From JAUHXS01 sp965213575 (GTDB taxonomy: Bacteria > Bacteroidota > Bacteroidia > Chitinophagales > JAUHXS01), in contig CBDBZN010000027.1 in assembly GCA_965213575.1 (NCBI GenBank), forward strand, positions 1 through 58,991: 58,991 nt of DNA, given 5' to 3'. Of this stretch, positions 18,484-27,971 are shown piece by piece; position 1 is the first letter of the stretch; every line of letters starts with the position of its first letter. Under the pieces are notes generated by a model. It did not search any database. It was given only the letters and a program-made list of their open reading frames with translations, and had not been told where the DNA came from. A program made the translations under genes and the position numbers.

Positions 18484-18626
18484 AGTTATAGTTTGATTAT
18501 ATGTAATGTACATATCTTATTGAAAAACCGTGCCAATATCTTCATAAAACTAGTACTAAAGTTTTGCGATATGCATTACAAAAAACTCAACTGGGCATAA
18601 AATTGCTCAATTTGTGATTAAAAAAA

Positions 18627-20222
18627 TTAAACTTCTTCTCGTTCCAGTTCTAAAATAGTTTCTCCCGGGGCAGCACCCCCATCTTTATTATGCAATCCAT
18701 GAATTTCTACTCTTATCCTCTTGGAAATACTTTGCGCTTCAAAATTTTCAATAATTTCAATAATATCTTGATGAACAAAATGCGTTCTGTCAGCATCAAT
18801 TTCCACGATTGACTGCCTAGGCATCTTATCCAAGATTGCAGAAAGCTTAGCTTTACTTAAAAAAGTAACATTTTCTCCAAACTGGATAATTATATGTTTT
18901 TTACCTATAGTATCACCTTGCTTGATAGTAAAAGGCACTTTATAATTTTTATAGAGTATGGCAATAATTGCCGTTACTAAACCTAAGCATACCCCTAGCA
19001 ACAGGTCAGTAAATACCATCGCTACTATTGTTACCATGAATGGAATAAATTGATCTATACCATCCTTATACATTCTTTTATATAGAGAAGGATGAGAAAG
19101 TTTATAACCTACAACAATTAATACAGCAGCTAAACTGGCAAGTGGTATAAAGTTAAGAAGATGCGGAATGAAATATATACTTACTAAAATAAATATGCCG
19201 TGCAAAATAGCTGATAATTTAGTTCTGCCACCGGATTGTATATTTGCTGAGCTCCTAACAATTACCTGTGTTAAGGGAAGCCCTCCTATCATACCTGAAA
19301 CCATATTACCAACGCCTTGTGCTACTAGTTCTCTATTAGTTGGAGTAGCATTTTTATAGTAAGGATCAATTTTATCTGTAGCTTCTACACATAAGAGTGT
19401 TTCTAAACTTGCAACAACTGCAATAACGAAAGCTGTAAAATATACAGCAGAATTAGTTAATCCACTAAAATCCGGAGAAGAGAAATTCATTAAAAAGCCA
19501 TTAAACTCGCTCACCGGTATGTTCACTAAATGTTCTCGAGAAATGTTTAAAGTAGCACTATCTTGTAATAAATAGCTTAAAAATGCCCCGTTATTACTGC
19601 TACTATTGGGCCTTGTATTACATTAGAGAATGACCTTTTTTTAATGAACTTCAATTGCCATACAATAAGGATGGTTATAGAAATAAAGGCGATGAGTGTA
19701 GCACCGGGGACTGATGTAATCTGTAAAGTTGAGCAGCTCTGAAAAAGTATTTTCACCGTCTGCTCTCTGAAAAAATTCTAAATCGCCTTCATAATCCTTA
19801 TCATATCCAAAGAAATGGGGAATTTGTTTTAAGGTAATAATAATACCAATACCTGCCAACATACCCTGAATGACGGAAGAAGGAAAGAAATAAGCGATAT
19901 TACCTGCTTTTAAAAGCCCTAATATTATTTGCATCATACCTCCTATGATCACAGCTACTAGAAATAATTCAAACTACCCAATTCTTGTATAGCTCCTAAT
20001 ACGATCACAGCTAATCCTGCAGCGGGCCACTTACACCTAAGTTAGAGCCGCTAATACTCCCTACAACAATTCCGCCGACTACACCTGCTATGAGGCCTGA
20101 GAAAAGAGGAGCCCCTGAAGCCAATGCTATCCCGAGACAAAGCGAATTGCTACAAAATATACCACTATACTTGATGGTATATCATGTTTTAAATTTTTAA
20201 AAATGCCGTGATCGAATTTCAT
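18627..20222 (-). CDS. SulP-family anion transporter, multiple frameshifts
   Basis: The pieces assemble into a SulP/SLC26 permease of about 530 aa with a C-terminal STAS domain. It starts MKFDHGIFKNLKHDIPSS at 20222. Then come the first helices with the family motif …GAPLFSGLIAGVVGGIVVG…, then …SSVIQGMLAGIGIIITLKQIPHFFG…, …SLETLLCVEATDKIDP… and …LVAQGVGNMVSGMIGGLPLT…. The STAS part ends the protein (…FVHQDIIEIIENFEAQ…). Such proteins carry sulfate, bicarbonate or other anions. At least five single-base losses break the frame, near 20146, 20025, 19972, 19712 and 19587. Each correction restores family sequence, so I regard the gene as probably intact in the real genome. Confidence 0.8.
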
Positions 20223-20296
20223 GGAGGTATAGTTTTATGTTTTGAAATAAAAGGGATGAAAAATGCCGTTTGTTAAACTATACGTTGGGGGATGCT

Positions 20297-20599
20297 CTAT
20301 TTTGAATTTAAATCCTTTACCGGGTTTCTTTCGGCTAAACAAAATTGATGAGAAGACAGGCTGTTATCAATAAATTTTTTTTGAAGATAATAAGCGGTAG
20401 GATAAATTAATATTGTATTCAAATTCTATCTTTTCTTCAGCTTCCTCTTCACTCTCTGAAGCTTCATGCATCAGAGAAATCAGATTATTATCATTAGAGT
20501 CAATTAATGCATTACTTATATGCAGGGTAGCAGGTAATAAAAAATACTGTTAAAAAGTAATAAGCCGATAAGATTAAATATTCTACTTGTCTGTTTCAC
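20297..20599 (-). CDS. Small putative secreted protein, frameshifted
   Basis: From a GTG at 20599, two one-base corrections (one in the T run near 20540, one in the A8 run near 20380) give about 100 aa ending at 20297. There is a hydrophobic signal-like N-terminus (…IFNLIGLLLFNSIFLLPATLH). An acidic Ser/Glu stretch (HEASESEEEAEEKIEFEYN) and a tail ending NPVKDLNSK follow. I do not recognise the family. It lies 74 bp upstream of the sulP gene on the same strand, so the two may be cotranscribed. Confidence 0.45.
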
Positions 20600-20668
20600 A
20601 ATTTTAAATCTGAGTAAGAAACTAAATATAGAACATTTTATTAAGATAATATAAATTACTAAAATATT

Positions 20669-22073
20669 TTATATGTGTAGTGCCCTGTTATCAGTTGCTG
20701 CCAATGCTGCTTCTTTCAAAGCCTCTGTAAATGTAGGATGAGCATGACAAATTCTGGCAATATCTTCCGCACTGGCTTTGTATTCCATAGCTACTACGGC
20801 CTTCTGCAATCATATCAGCAGCTCTTGGGCCGATCATGTGAACACCTAAAATTTCATCATTACTTTTATCAGCTAATACTTTAATAAAACCGTCTGTATC
20901 CATACTTGCCCTAGCTCTACCGCTTGCTTTAAAAGGAAAGCTGCCTGACTTATATTCAATATTTTTATCTTTTAACTGCTGTTCTGTATAACCACGCTTG
21001 CGACTTCCCGGCCAAGTATATACCACTCCGGGATAAATAGATAATTTATGTGGGGTTTTGCCCTGCCAATGTTTCTGCTACATAAACACCTTCTTCCTCC
21101 GCTTTATGAGCTAACATCGCACCTTTAACCACATCGCCTATTGCATAAATACCTGAAGTAGATGTTTGCAGATGTTCATCAACTTCAATTCTTCCTTTAT
21201 CATCAACCTTGACGCCGGCTTTATCCATATTAAGCCCTTCAGTATATGGCTTTCTACCTACTGCACCAAACAATATTCTGCTTGCAATTCAACGTCTTTA
21301 TCATTTTATCTTTTGCTGTTACGGTAACCATATTTCCTTTTACAGAAGCGCCGGTAACTTTATGATTTAAATAAGAATCAATTCCTAATTCTTTTTTTAG
21401 GTTTCTTTTTAGTTCTTTTCCTAAGTCAGCGTCCATTGTAGGAAGAAAGCTATCCCATATATTCTACAACTTGTACTTTCGTGCCTAAGCGGGCATATAC
21501 CGAGCCAAGCTCTAATCCGATCACCCCACCGCCTATAACAATCATCGTTTTAGGAACTTCCGATAATTCTAATGCTTCGGTAGAAGTAATGATTCTTTTT
21601 TTATCAATTTCAATGCCCGGCAGAGAAGATGGTTTAGAACCTGTAGCGATGATAACTTTATCAGTCTCTATCTTTATTTCTTCTCCGTTAGGTGGTTTTA
21701 TTGAAATAGTATTCTTGTCGATGAAAGACCCTAAGCCGTGAAGGACGTCAATTTTATTTTTTTTCATTAAATATTTAATCCCGTCACAAGTTTGTTGCAC
21801 TACTTCACTTTTTCGCTGGATCATTTGCTTAAAGTTGACCTTTAAGTCTTTTAATTCAATACCATGTGTTTTAAATTTTTCCTGTGCGTTATGATAGTGT
21901 TCTGAAGAATCTAACAGCGCTTTTGAAGGAATACAACCTACATTTAAGCAAGTACCGCCTAGTGTATCATATTTTTCAATTATAGCGGTTTTCATACCTA
22001 ACTGTGCACATCTGATAGCTGCTACATATCCACCCGGACCTGATCCAATAATTGTTACATCATACTTATTCAT
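20669..22073 (-). CDS. lpd: Dihydrolipoyl dehydrogenase (E3), multiple frameshifts
   Basis: This FAD enzyme reoxidises dihydrolipoamide in 2-oxoglutarate dehydrogenase, pyruvate dehydrogenase and the glycine cleavage system. The start at 22073 gives MNKYDVTIIGSGPGGYVAA (FAD Rossmann motif), then the redox disulfide GGTCLNVGCIPSK and the NAD motif MIVIGGGVIGLELGSVY. The later sequence (…AIGDVVKGAMLAHKAEEEG…, …GVHMIGPRAADMIAEG…, ending …AATDNRALHI at 20669) is spread over all three frames. I count at least seven indels, for example an extra G near 21453, a missing A near 21308 and changes near 21050, 21005 and 20790. Corrected length would be about 467 aa, normal for the family. Upstream sucB and sucA form the same operon. 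Confidence 0.9.
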
Positions 22074-22146
22074 AATATTACTTTTTTAATGAGCGGGGAT
22101 TTGTTTATTTACGAATCACCCGCTCACTTTTTTTGTATCATTGTGC

Positions 22147-22189
22147 ATCTCCACATAGCCCGGGGTTTAAACCCGGGCTATGTGGAGAT
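22147..22189. repeat. GC-rich perfect hairpin between sucB and lpd
   Basis: Arms of 18 bp (22147-22164 and 22172-22189) are perfectly complementary around GTTTAAA; the inner part reads AGCCCGGG…CCCGGGCT. It is far more GC-rich than its surroundings and lies in the 120-bp gap within the operon. It resembles a dispersed REP-like palindrome more than a terminator, as no T tract follows on the minus strand. Confidence 0.85.
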
Positions 22190-22193
22190 TAAT

Positions 22194-23462
22194 TTAATCT
22201 AAGTTCAATAATATTTTAACAGGATCTTTACCCACTAACAGTTCAGCAGGATTTTCCAACTGTTCCTTCACTTTTACTAAAAAAGAAACTGATTCTTTTC
22301 CGTCAATAATTCTGTGGTCGTAAGAAAGGGCTAAATACATCATGCGCTTGATCACCACCTCCCCATTAACTGCCATTGGCCGCTCTTCAATTTTATGCAT
22401 TCCTAAAATAGCTGATTGAGGCTGATTAATGATTGGAGTAGACATCAGAGAGCCAAAAACACCCCCATTAGTCAAAGTGAATGTTCCACCTTCCATCTCC
22501 TCGAGTCCTAATGAACCATCTCTGCCTTTTTTGGCTAGCCGTATCACTTCTTTTTCAATGCCCGCCATCGAAAGTGACTCAGCATTTCTGATTACCGGTA
22601 CCACTAATCCTTTGGGCGTTGAAACCGCAATAGAAATATCACAATAATTGTGAGAGATCATATTTTCTCCGTCGATAATGGCATTTACTGCCGGAAATTC
22701 CATTAATGCATTACAACAAGCTTTTACAAAAAATGACATAAAGCCTAATCCAACACCATGGATTTCTTTAAATTTTTCTTTATACTGGCTTCTTAAATCC
22801 ATGATCGGCCCCATGTCAACTTCATTGAAAGTAGTTAACATAGCCGTTTCATTTTTGGCTTTTACTAAACGTGCTGCAATCGTTCTTCGAAGGCGAGACA
22901 TTTTCTCTGTTTTTGTATCTCTACTGCCTTCTTTCTGAGCGGCACCGCCATTTTCAATAAAGGCTAAAATATCTTGTTTGGTGATACGTCCGTCTTTTCC
23001 TGATCCGTCTACATTTTTATTTTGGATATTTTGTTCTTTCATAAGCTTTGCAGCAGCAGGCGAAGCATGTTTGTCTGACTTGGAAGATGATGGCTCTTTC
23101 TCCTTTGATTGCTCAGTTTCTTTTGAATCCTTTTTCTCCTCGTTATCTTTAGGTTTTTCTCCAGCAGATTCTTCGTTATTGCCTTTTTTCTCTTCCTTAG
23201 ATGTTTCTTTCTTTTCAGGAGCTTTAGCATCACTATCTATCTTGGCAATAACCTGCCCGATCTCGACATCTTCCCCTTCATCTACAACTATTTCTAACAC
23301 ACCCGCTTTTTCAGCAGGTACTTCCATGGTAGCTTTGTCAGATTCTAATTCACATATAGATTCGTCCATCTCTACATAATCACCACTTTCTTTTAACCAT
23401 TTAGCAATGGTAGCTTCCGAAACTGACTCTCCTAAACTGGGTATTTTTACTTCTATTGCCAT
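22194..23462 (-). CDS. sucB: 2-oxoglutarate dehydrogenase E2 (dihydrolipoyl succinyltransferase)
   Basis: This core enzyme of the 2-oxoglutarate dehydrogenase complex transfers the succinyl group to CoA. The single lipoyl domain (1-77) has Lys43 in ELESDKATMEVPAE. A very long Lys/Glu/Ser linker follows (about 80-130). The E3-binding domain is at about 132-172 (SPAAAKLMKEQ…GSGKDGRITKQDILAF). The catalytic domain ends with the active-site YDHRIIDGKESVSFL, and the TFTLTNGGVFGS stretch supports SucB rather than pyruvate E2. At 422 aa the length is normal. It lies between sucA and lpd in one leftward operon. Unlike lpd, its frame is intact. Confidence 0.95.
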   Translation of the reverse strand: MAIEVKIPSLGESVSEATIAKWLKESGDYVEMDESICELESDKATMEVPAEKAGVLEIVVDEGEDVEIGQVIAKIDSDAKAPEKKETSKEEKKGNNEESAGEKPKDNEEKKDSKETEQSKEKEPSSSKSDKHASPAAAKLMKEQNIQNKNVDGSGKDGRITKQDILAFIENGGAAQKEGSRDTKTEKMSRLRRTIAARLVKAKNETAMLTTFNEVDMGPIMDLRSQYKEKFKEIHGVGLGFMSFFVKACCNALMEFPAVNAIIDGENMISHNYCDISIAVSTPKGLVVPVIRNAESLSMAGIEKEVIRLAKKGRDGSLGLEEMEGGTFTLTNGGVFGSLMSTPIINQPQSAILGMHKIEERPMAVNGEVVIKRMMYLALSYDHRIIDGKESVSFLVKVKEQLENPAELLVGKDPVKILLNLD

Positions 23463-23465
23463 CGT

Positions 23466-23531
23466 ACAAGTTTATAATTTATAGTTGACAGTTTATAGTT
23501 CAGAATTATAATTCTAAATGATAAACTCTGA
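23466..23531. repeat. AT-rich intergenic repeat, AGTTTATAATT family
   Basis: The sucA-sucB gap is made of repeated, partly palindromic units (AAGTTTATAATTTATAGTTG, CAGTTTATAGTTCAGAATTA, then the opposite-strand form ATGATAAACTCTGAATTAT). The same family fills the gaps around sufB, sufC and sufD. Confidence 0.7.
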
Positions 23532-23532
23532 A

Positions 23533-26262
23533 TTATGCAAACGCTCTTTCAATTAATTCTTTTTGCTCTTTTTCGTGCACTTTATAAAATCCGGTTGCAG
23601 GCGAAGCAGCTGACCTTCTCGAGATCACCTCCATATCAATATTTTCAAGATATCTTAAATAGCTTAAAATATATGTCCATGCGCCCATATTTTGAGGCTC
23701 TTCTTGTACCCAGATCAACGCTGCTTTATTGTATTTATTAAATACTTTTTTCAGCTGTTTTAATGGAAGCGGATAGATCTGCTCTAAACGGACAATCACA
23801 ATATCTGTTCTGCCCAATTCTTCTTGCTTTTCCAGTAGGTCGTAATAGATCTTGCCGGTACAGCATAAAACTTTTTTAATTTTTGCAGCATCTTTTTCAC
23901 CAAATTCATCTACGTACAGTTCTTTGAACCCACCTTTTTTGATTTCAGAAATATCGGAGATACATTTAGGATGGCGCAACAATGATTTTGGAGACATGAC
24001 AATGAGCGGTTTCCTAAAAGGGCGCGCTAATTGCCTGCGTAGTGCATGGAAAAAATTAGCGGGAGAGGTAATATTAGCCACTGTCATATTATAATCCCCA
24101 CAAAGTTGCAAAAATCTCTCCAAACGAGCACTGGAATGCTCAGGCCCTTGCCCTTCATAGCCATGCGGCAGCAGCAATACAATACCGCTATTTTTATTCC
24201 ATTTACTTTCAGATGTTGCAATAAATTGGTCGATCATTGTTTGAGCGCCATTAGCAAAATCTCCAAACTGAGCTTCCCAAATAGTGAGTGTATCCGGGGT
24301 GCTGATAGAATAGCCAAATTCGAAACCAAGTACGGCAAATTCTGACAATAAAGAATTGTAAATCATAAACCGGCCTTGTCCACTCGACAAGTTGTTCAAC
24401 CGATTATATTCTTTACTGGTTTTTTCATCATAAACCATGGCGTGCCGGTGAGAAAAAGTACCTCTCTTTACATCTTGGCCACTCATCCGAATATCATGTC
24501 CATCTAATAAGATAGAACCATAAGCTAATAATTCACCGGAAGCCCAGTCTAATTTACCTTTGTCGTAATGTTCTTCTTTCCTATTATTAAGCATTTTAGC
24601 TACTTTTCTGAGTGGCGTAAAACCTTCCGGAAGAGTAGTAATACCGTCAACAATTACCTTAATTTGTTTTTCCTTAATGGCAGTGGTAGGAGAAGAATCA
24701 AAATCCTTTGCAGTAGCTTTCCTATGAGATTTCCAGAGGATTTCAGAAGGTTGATATTCATAAGGAAGTGGCTTTTCCTTGACCATATCTAACCGATCTT
24801 GTAGCAATTTCCTAAACTCTTTTTCCATCTTCTTTGCTACATCGGCATCAATAATATTATTTTCAACTAATTGATTAATGTATATCTTCCGTGGATTAGG
24901 ATGCTTACTGATCAGCTCATAAAGATGTGGCTGAGTAAATTTAGGATCATCGCTTTCGTTATGGCCATGTTTACGATAACACACCATATCTACAAAAATA
25001 TCTCGTTTAAATTTATTTCTAAATTCTGTTGCTAACTCTGCGGCAAATACTACTGATTCAGCATCATCACCATTAACATGCAGAACCGGCGAGTCAGTAG
25101 TTTGCGCTACACTTGTGCAGTAATTAGACGATCGGGCATCATCAAAATCAGTTGTAAAGCCAACTTGATTATTGATCACAAAATGAATTACTCCACCAAC
25201 ATAATATCCCGGTAGCTGAGCCATTTGAATCAATTCATATACTACGCCTTGTCCTGCTATTGCAGAGTCTCCATGAATAATAATTGGCAAAACATTTTCC
25301 GTTACTCTGTCATAAGTTATATCAAGTTTGGCTCTTGCAGTACCTTGAACCACCGGGTCAACTGCTTCAAGATGAGAAGGGTTTGGCGCCAATTGCAAAT
25401 GCATTTTGTTGCCGGAAGTTGTTGTCAAGTTAGAGGTAAAACCTAAATGATATTTTACATCTCCATCGCCCATTGTAAAATCTTCAGGAACAGCATTACC
25501 TTCAAATTCGTTGAACAATTGCTCATACGTTTTACCTAAAATATTAGCCAGTACATTTAACCTGCCTCGATGAGCCATGCCTATCAGAACTTCCTGTGTG
25601 CCTAGCTCAGAAGCCTTATTAATGATCGCATCTAGTGCAGGAATAGTTGTTTCTCCGCCTTCTAATGAAAAACGTTTCTGCCCAACATATTTTTTACTTA
25701 AAAAGTCTTCTAAAACATTGGTTTCTGTTAATTTGAAAAGAATTCTTTTCTTCTTATCCAAATCATATTTCTGTGTCTGCGACCGAGTTTCAATTTTTTC
25801 TTTAATCCACTGTTTTACTTCAGGATCTGTGATATAGGTATATTCAATACCTATAGAGCCACAGTAAATTTTTTCTAGGTGAGCAATGATATCTTTTAGC
25901 GTAGCCTTTCCTAATCCAACTTCGCTTCCGGCTTGGAAAGAAGTATCCAGATCAGCTTTTTCAAGTCCAAAATCTTCCAGCTTTAGGTGCGCATGGCGGT
26001 CTTTTCTAGGCCTTATCGGGTTGGTATCTGCTATTAAATGGCCTTTTTTGCGATATGCGTGGATCAAATTCCAAACTTTTAGCTCTTTAGGAGAAAGATC
26101 GGTGCCTGATGAGCCATTCGAATAATCTTTTAAGGCAAACTCAAACCCGTCAAAAAACTTTCTCCACTCTATATCTACGCTGGCAGGTTCCTTTTTGTAA
26201 TCGGTGTATAATGAGTCGATATAAGAAGGATGGGCATTAGAGATATAAGAAAGTTGGTCCAT
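23533..26262 (-). CDS. sucA: 2-oxoglutarate dehydrogenase E1 component
   Basis: This thiamine-diphosphate enzyme decarboxylates 2-oxoglutarate in the TCA cycle. The 909-aa length is normal. Visible features are the N-terminal E2-binding segment (YIDSLYTDYKKEPASVDIEWRKFF), the region GMAHRGRLNVLANILGK, HGDSAIAGQGVVYEL and the ThDP/Mg region GDDAESVVFAAELATEFR…. The transketolase-like centre VYDEKTSKEYNRLNNLSSGQ and the C-terminal LLPHGYEGQGPEHSSARLERF block also match. It is the first gene of the sucA-sucB-lpd operon. The gap to the divergent ruvX gene (26263-26460) shows no feature I can name. Confidence 0.96.
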   Translation of the reverse strand: MDQLSYISNAHPSYIDSLYTDYKKEPASVDIEWRKFFDGFEFALKDYSNGSSGTDLSPKELKVWNLIHAYRKKGHLIADTNPIRPRKDRHAHLKLEDFGLEKADLDTSFQAGSEVGLGKATLKDIIAHLEKIYCGSIGIEYTYITDPEVKQWIKEKIETRSQTQKYDLDKKKRILFKLTETNVLEDFLSKKYVGQKRFSLEGGETTIPALDAIINKASELGTQEVLIGMAHRGRLNVLANILGKTYEQLFNEFEGNAVPEDFTMGDGDVKYHLGFTSNLTTTSGNKMHLQLAPNPSHLEAVDPVVQGTARAKLDITYDRVTENVLPIIIHGDSAIAGQGVVYELIQMAQLPGYYVGGVIHFVINNQVGFTTDFDDARSSNYCTSVAQTTDSPVLHVNGDDAESVVFAAELATEFRNKFKRDIFVDMVCYRKHGHNESDDPKFTQPHLYELISKHPNPRKIYINQLVENNIIDADVAKKMEKEFRKLLQDRLDMVKEKPLPYEYQPSEILWKSHRKATAKDFDSSPTTAIKEKQIKVIVDGITTLPEGFTPLRKVAKMLNNRKEEHYDKGKLDWASGELLAYGSILLDGHDIRMSGQDVKRGTFSHRHAMVYDEKTSKEYNRLNNLSSGQGRFMIYNSLLSEFAVLGFEFGYSISTPDTLTIWEAQFGDFANGAQTMIDQFIATSESKWNKNSGIVLLLPHGYEGQGPEHSSARLERFLQLCGDYNMTVANITSPANFFHALRRQLARPFRKPLIVMSPKSLLRHPKCISDISEIKKGGFKELYVDEFGEKDAAKIKKVLCCTGKIYYDLLEKQEELGRTDIVIVRLEQIYPLPLKQLKKVFNKYNKAALIWVQEEPQNMGAWTYILSYLRYLENIDMEVISRRSAASPATGFYKVHEKEQKELIERAFA

Positions 26263-26460
26263 AATTACTTAGTATTTGTTGCAAATATCGGAGTTTTTTA
26301 TCAAAAATTTTGATATCAACGGGTTAAGTTTGAGAGAATTGATTTAAAGATTAAGACCTTTATAAAATAAAACGAATATTTCACCATTATGAATTCTGCA
26401 AAGGCCTCAGATTTTAGGTTATTCATTCCTTTTAGTACTTTAGCCTGCTAATTAAACACC

Positions 26461-26877
26461 ATGCCAAGGATATTGGGAATAGATTATGGGAATAAAAGAG
26501 TGGGGTTAGCAGTAACTGATCCTTTGAAGATCATTGCCTCTCCCCTTGATACTATTCATGCTAAAGACATTGTAGCTTATTTAAAGAATTATTGTTTGAG
26601 AGAAGAAGTGGAAAAAATTATAGTAGGAGAAGCTAAAACTTTACGAAATGAAAACACGCATTCTTCTGAATCAATTAGTAATTTTGTAAAGCATCTGAAA
26701 AAAACATTTCCCACCATTTCTATAGAAATGATTGATGAAAGATTTACTAGTAAAATTGCTATGCGAAGCATGGTCGATATGGGATTAAAGAAAAAAGACC
26801 GGCAAAAAAAGGAAAATCTGGATAAGATAAGTGCCTCCCTGATCTTACAAACCTACTTAGATAAAACAGCCATATGA
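26461..26877 (+). CDS. ruvX: Putative pre-16S rRNA nuclease / Holliday junction resolvase-like (YqgF)
   Basis: The 138-aa RNase H-fold protein starts MPRILGIDYGNKRVGLAVTD, carrying the first catalytic Asp. It continues with KIIVGEAKTLRNEN and EMIDERFTSKIA, which provide the second acidic residue. The C-terminal Asp lies in ENLDKISASLILQTYL. The family is essential in E. coli for 16S rRNA 5'-end maturation and was earlier called a resolvase. Its stop overlaps the def start (ATGA at 26874), so the two are translationally coupled, a common pairing in this phylum. Confidence 0.92.
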   Translation: MPRILGIDYGNKRVGLAVTDPLKIIASPLDTIHAKDIVAYLKNYCLREEVEKIIVGEAKTLRNENTHSSESISNFVKHLKKTFPTISIEMIDERFTSKIAMRSMVDMGLKKKDRQKKENLDKISASLILQTYLDKTAI

Positions 26878-27434
26878 TTATACCTATTGTAGCTTACGGA
26901 AGCCCGATTTTAAACATAGAATGTGACGATATTGACAGCTCCTATCCTGATCTGAACAGGTTAATAAAAGATATGTTTGAAACAATGTATCATGCAAATG
27001 GCGTAGGATTAGCCGCACCTCAAATCGGACAGTCAATTAGAGTTTTTATTGTGGATAGCGAACAGCTTTTTAAAGAAGAAGAAAATTCGCCAGAGAAAGG
27101 TATTAAAAAAGTGTTTATTAATGCCGACATCATTGAAGAAAGTGGAGATTTTTGGAGTTATAATGAAGGGTGCCTGAGTATTCCCGGAGTGCGGGAAGAT
27201 ATTCAAAGAATGCCGAAAATTAAGATCAAATATTATGATGAGAACTTTAAAGAACAGGAGGAAATTTATGAAGGGGTGACTGCCAGAGTAATTCAACATG
27301 AGTATGATCACGTAGATGGTATTTTATTCACTGATCATTTAAAGCCACTCAAAAAAAAGTTGTTGAGAAAAAAATTAAATGAAATTTCAATTGGAAAAGT
27401 TAAGGTGGATTATAGGATGAAGTTTCCGAAGTGA
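26874..27434 (+). CDS. def: Peptide deformylase
   Basis: This metalloenzyme removes the N-formyl group from new proteins. All three motifs are present in the 186-aa protein: GLAAPQIG (motif I), EGCLSIPG with the metal-binding Cys (motif II) and HEYDHVDG with two His ligands and the catalytic Glu (motif III). It overlaps the ruvX stop by 4 bp. Confidence 0.97.
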   Translation: MIIPIVAYGSPILNIECDDIDSSYPDLNRLIKDMFETMYHANGVGLAAPQIGQSIRVFIVDSEQLFKEEENSPEKGIKKVFINADIIEESGDFWSYNEGCLSIPGVREDIQRMPKIKIKYYDENFKEQEEIYEGVTARVIQHEYDHVDGILFTDHLKPLKKKLLRKKLNEISIGKVKVDYRMKFPK

Positions 27435-27496
27435 AAGGATTAATTAGCTAAGTTAGTACGAAACTTTTTACTACATATTACGTTATTAAATAAGTT

Positions 27497-27697
27497 ATGA
27501 AAACACAATTTATCACAGATAATCAAGGCAAGAAAGTTGCAGTTGTGCTATCGATGGACAAATATCAACAGATGTTGGACAACCTAGAAGAAATGGAATG
27601 TGTTAAAGCATATGATAAATCAAAACAGCAAGAACAAGAATTTATTGATGCTGAGCAAGCTTTTAAAGAAATCGAAATTAAGCGGAAACAGCAATAA
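27497..27697 (+). CDS. Type II antitoxin, Phd/YefM-like
   Basis: The 66-aa protein has the N-terminal dimerisation/DNA-binding pattern of short RelB/Phd-type antitoxins (FITDNQGKKVAVVLSMDKYQQMLDNLEEMECVKAYDKS). The helical, charged C-terminus (EFIDAEQAFKEIEIKRKQQ) would wrap the toxin. It precedes the toxin with a TAATG overlap at 27695-27699. Such antitoxins usually repress their own promoter; I see no clear palindrome in the 62 bp upstream. Confidence 0.85.
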   Translation: MKTQFITDNQGKKVAVVLSMDKYQQMLDNLEEMECVKAYDKSKQQEQEFIDAEQAFKEIEIKRKQQ

Positions 27698-27948
27698 TGT
27701 ATCAGGTTCTTGTTGAGCGAAAAGCTCAAAAACAGCTTAATAAAATCCCGGAACCTTATTATACCCGCCTAAAAAAAATTATTTTAAATTTAGCTTCTAA
27801 TCCTCGCCCGGCTGCTTCTAAAAAACTTGTCAATAGAGCAGGTTTTAGAATTCGTCAAGGCAACTACCGCATTATATATGATATTGATGATCATATTTTA
27901 AAAGTTTTTGTGATAGCTGCAGGACATAGGAAAGATGTATATGAATAG
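27697..27948 (+). CDS. RelE/ParE-superfamily toxin
   Basis: The 83-aa protein follows the RelE mRNA-interferase pattern: YQVLVERKAQKQLNKIPEPYYTRLKKII, then GFRIRQGNYRIIYDIDDHILKVFVIAAGHRKDVY. The GxYRIIY strand and the C-terminal HRKDVY are typical of RelE-like ribosome-dependent nucleases. It is translationally coupled to the antitoxin. The intact pair sits between two housekeeping genes, so it is a small chromosomal module rather than part of the island at 42.6 kb. Confidence 0.9.
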   Translation: MYQVLVERKAQKQLNKIPEPYYTRLKKIILNLASNPRPAASKKLVNRAGFRIRQGNYRIIYDIDDHILKVFVIAAGHRKDVYE

Positions 27949-27971
27949 CTTCATATTAGCAACATTTTTTA

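Noticed and set aside
20223..20668. The lpd-sulP gap as an empty intergenic region
   Set aside because: It contains a coherent small protein once two indels are corrected, so I list it as a gene instead.
22978..26125. Several plus-strand ORFs opposite sucB and sucA
   Set aside because: Antisense shadows rich in Ser/Phe, as expected opposite Lys/Glu-rich genes; no start signals.
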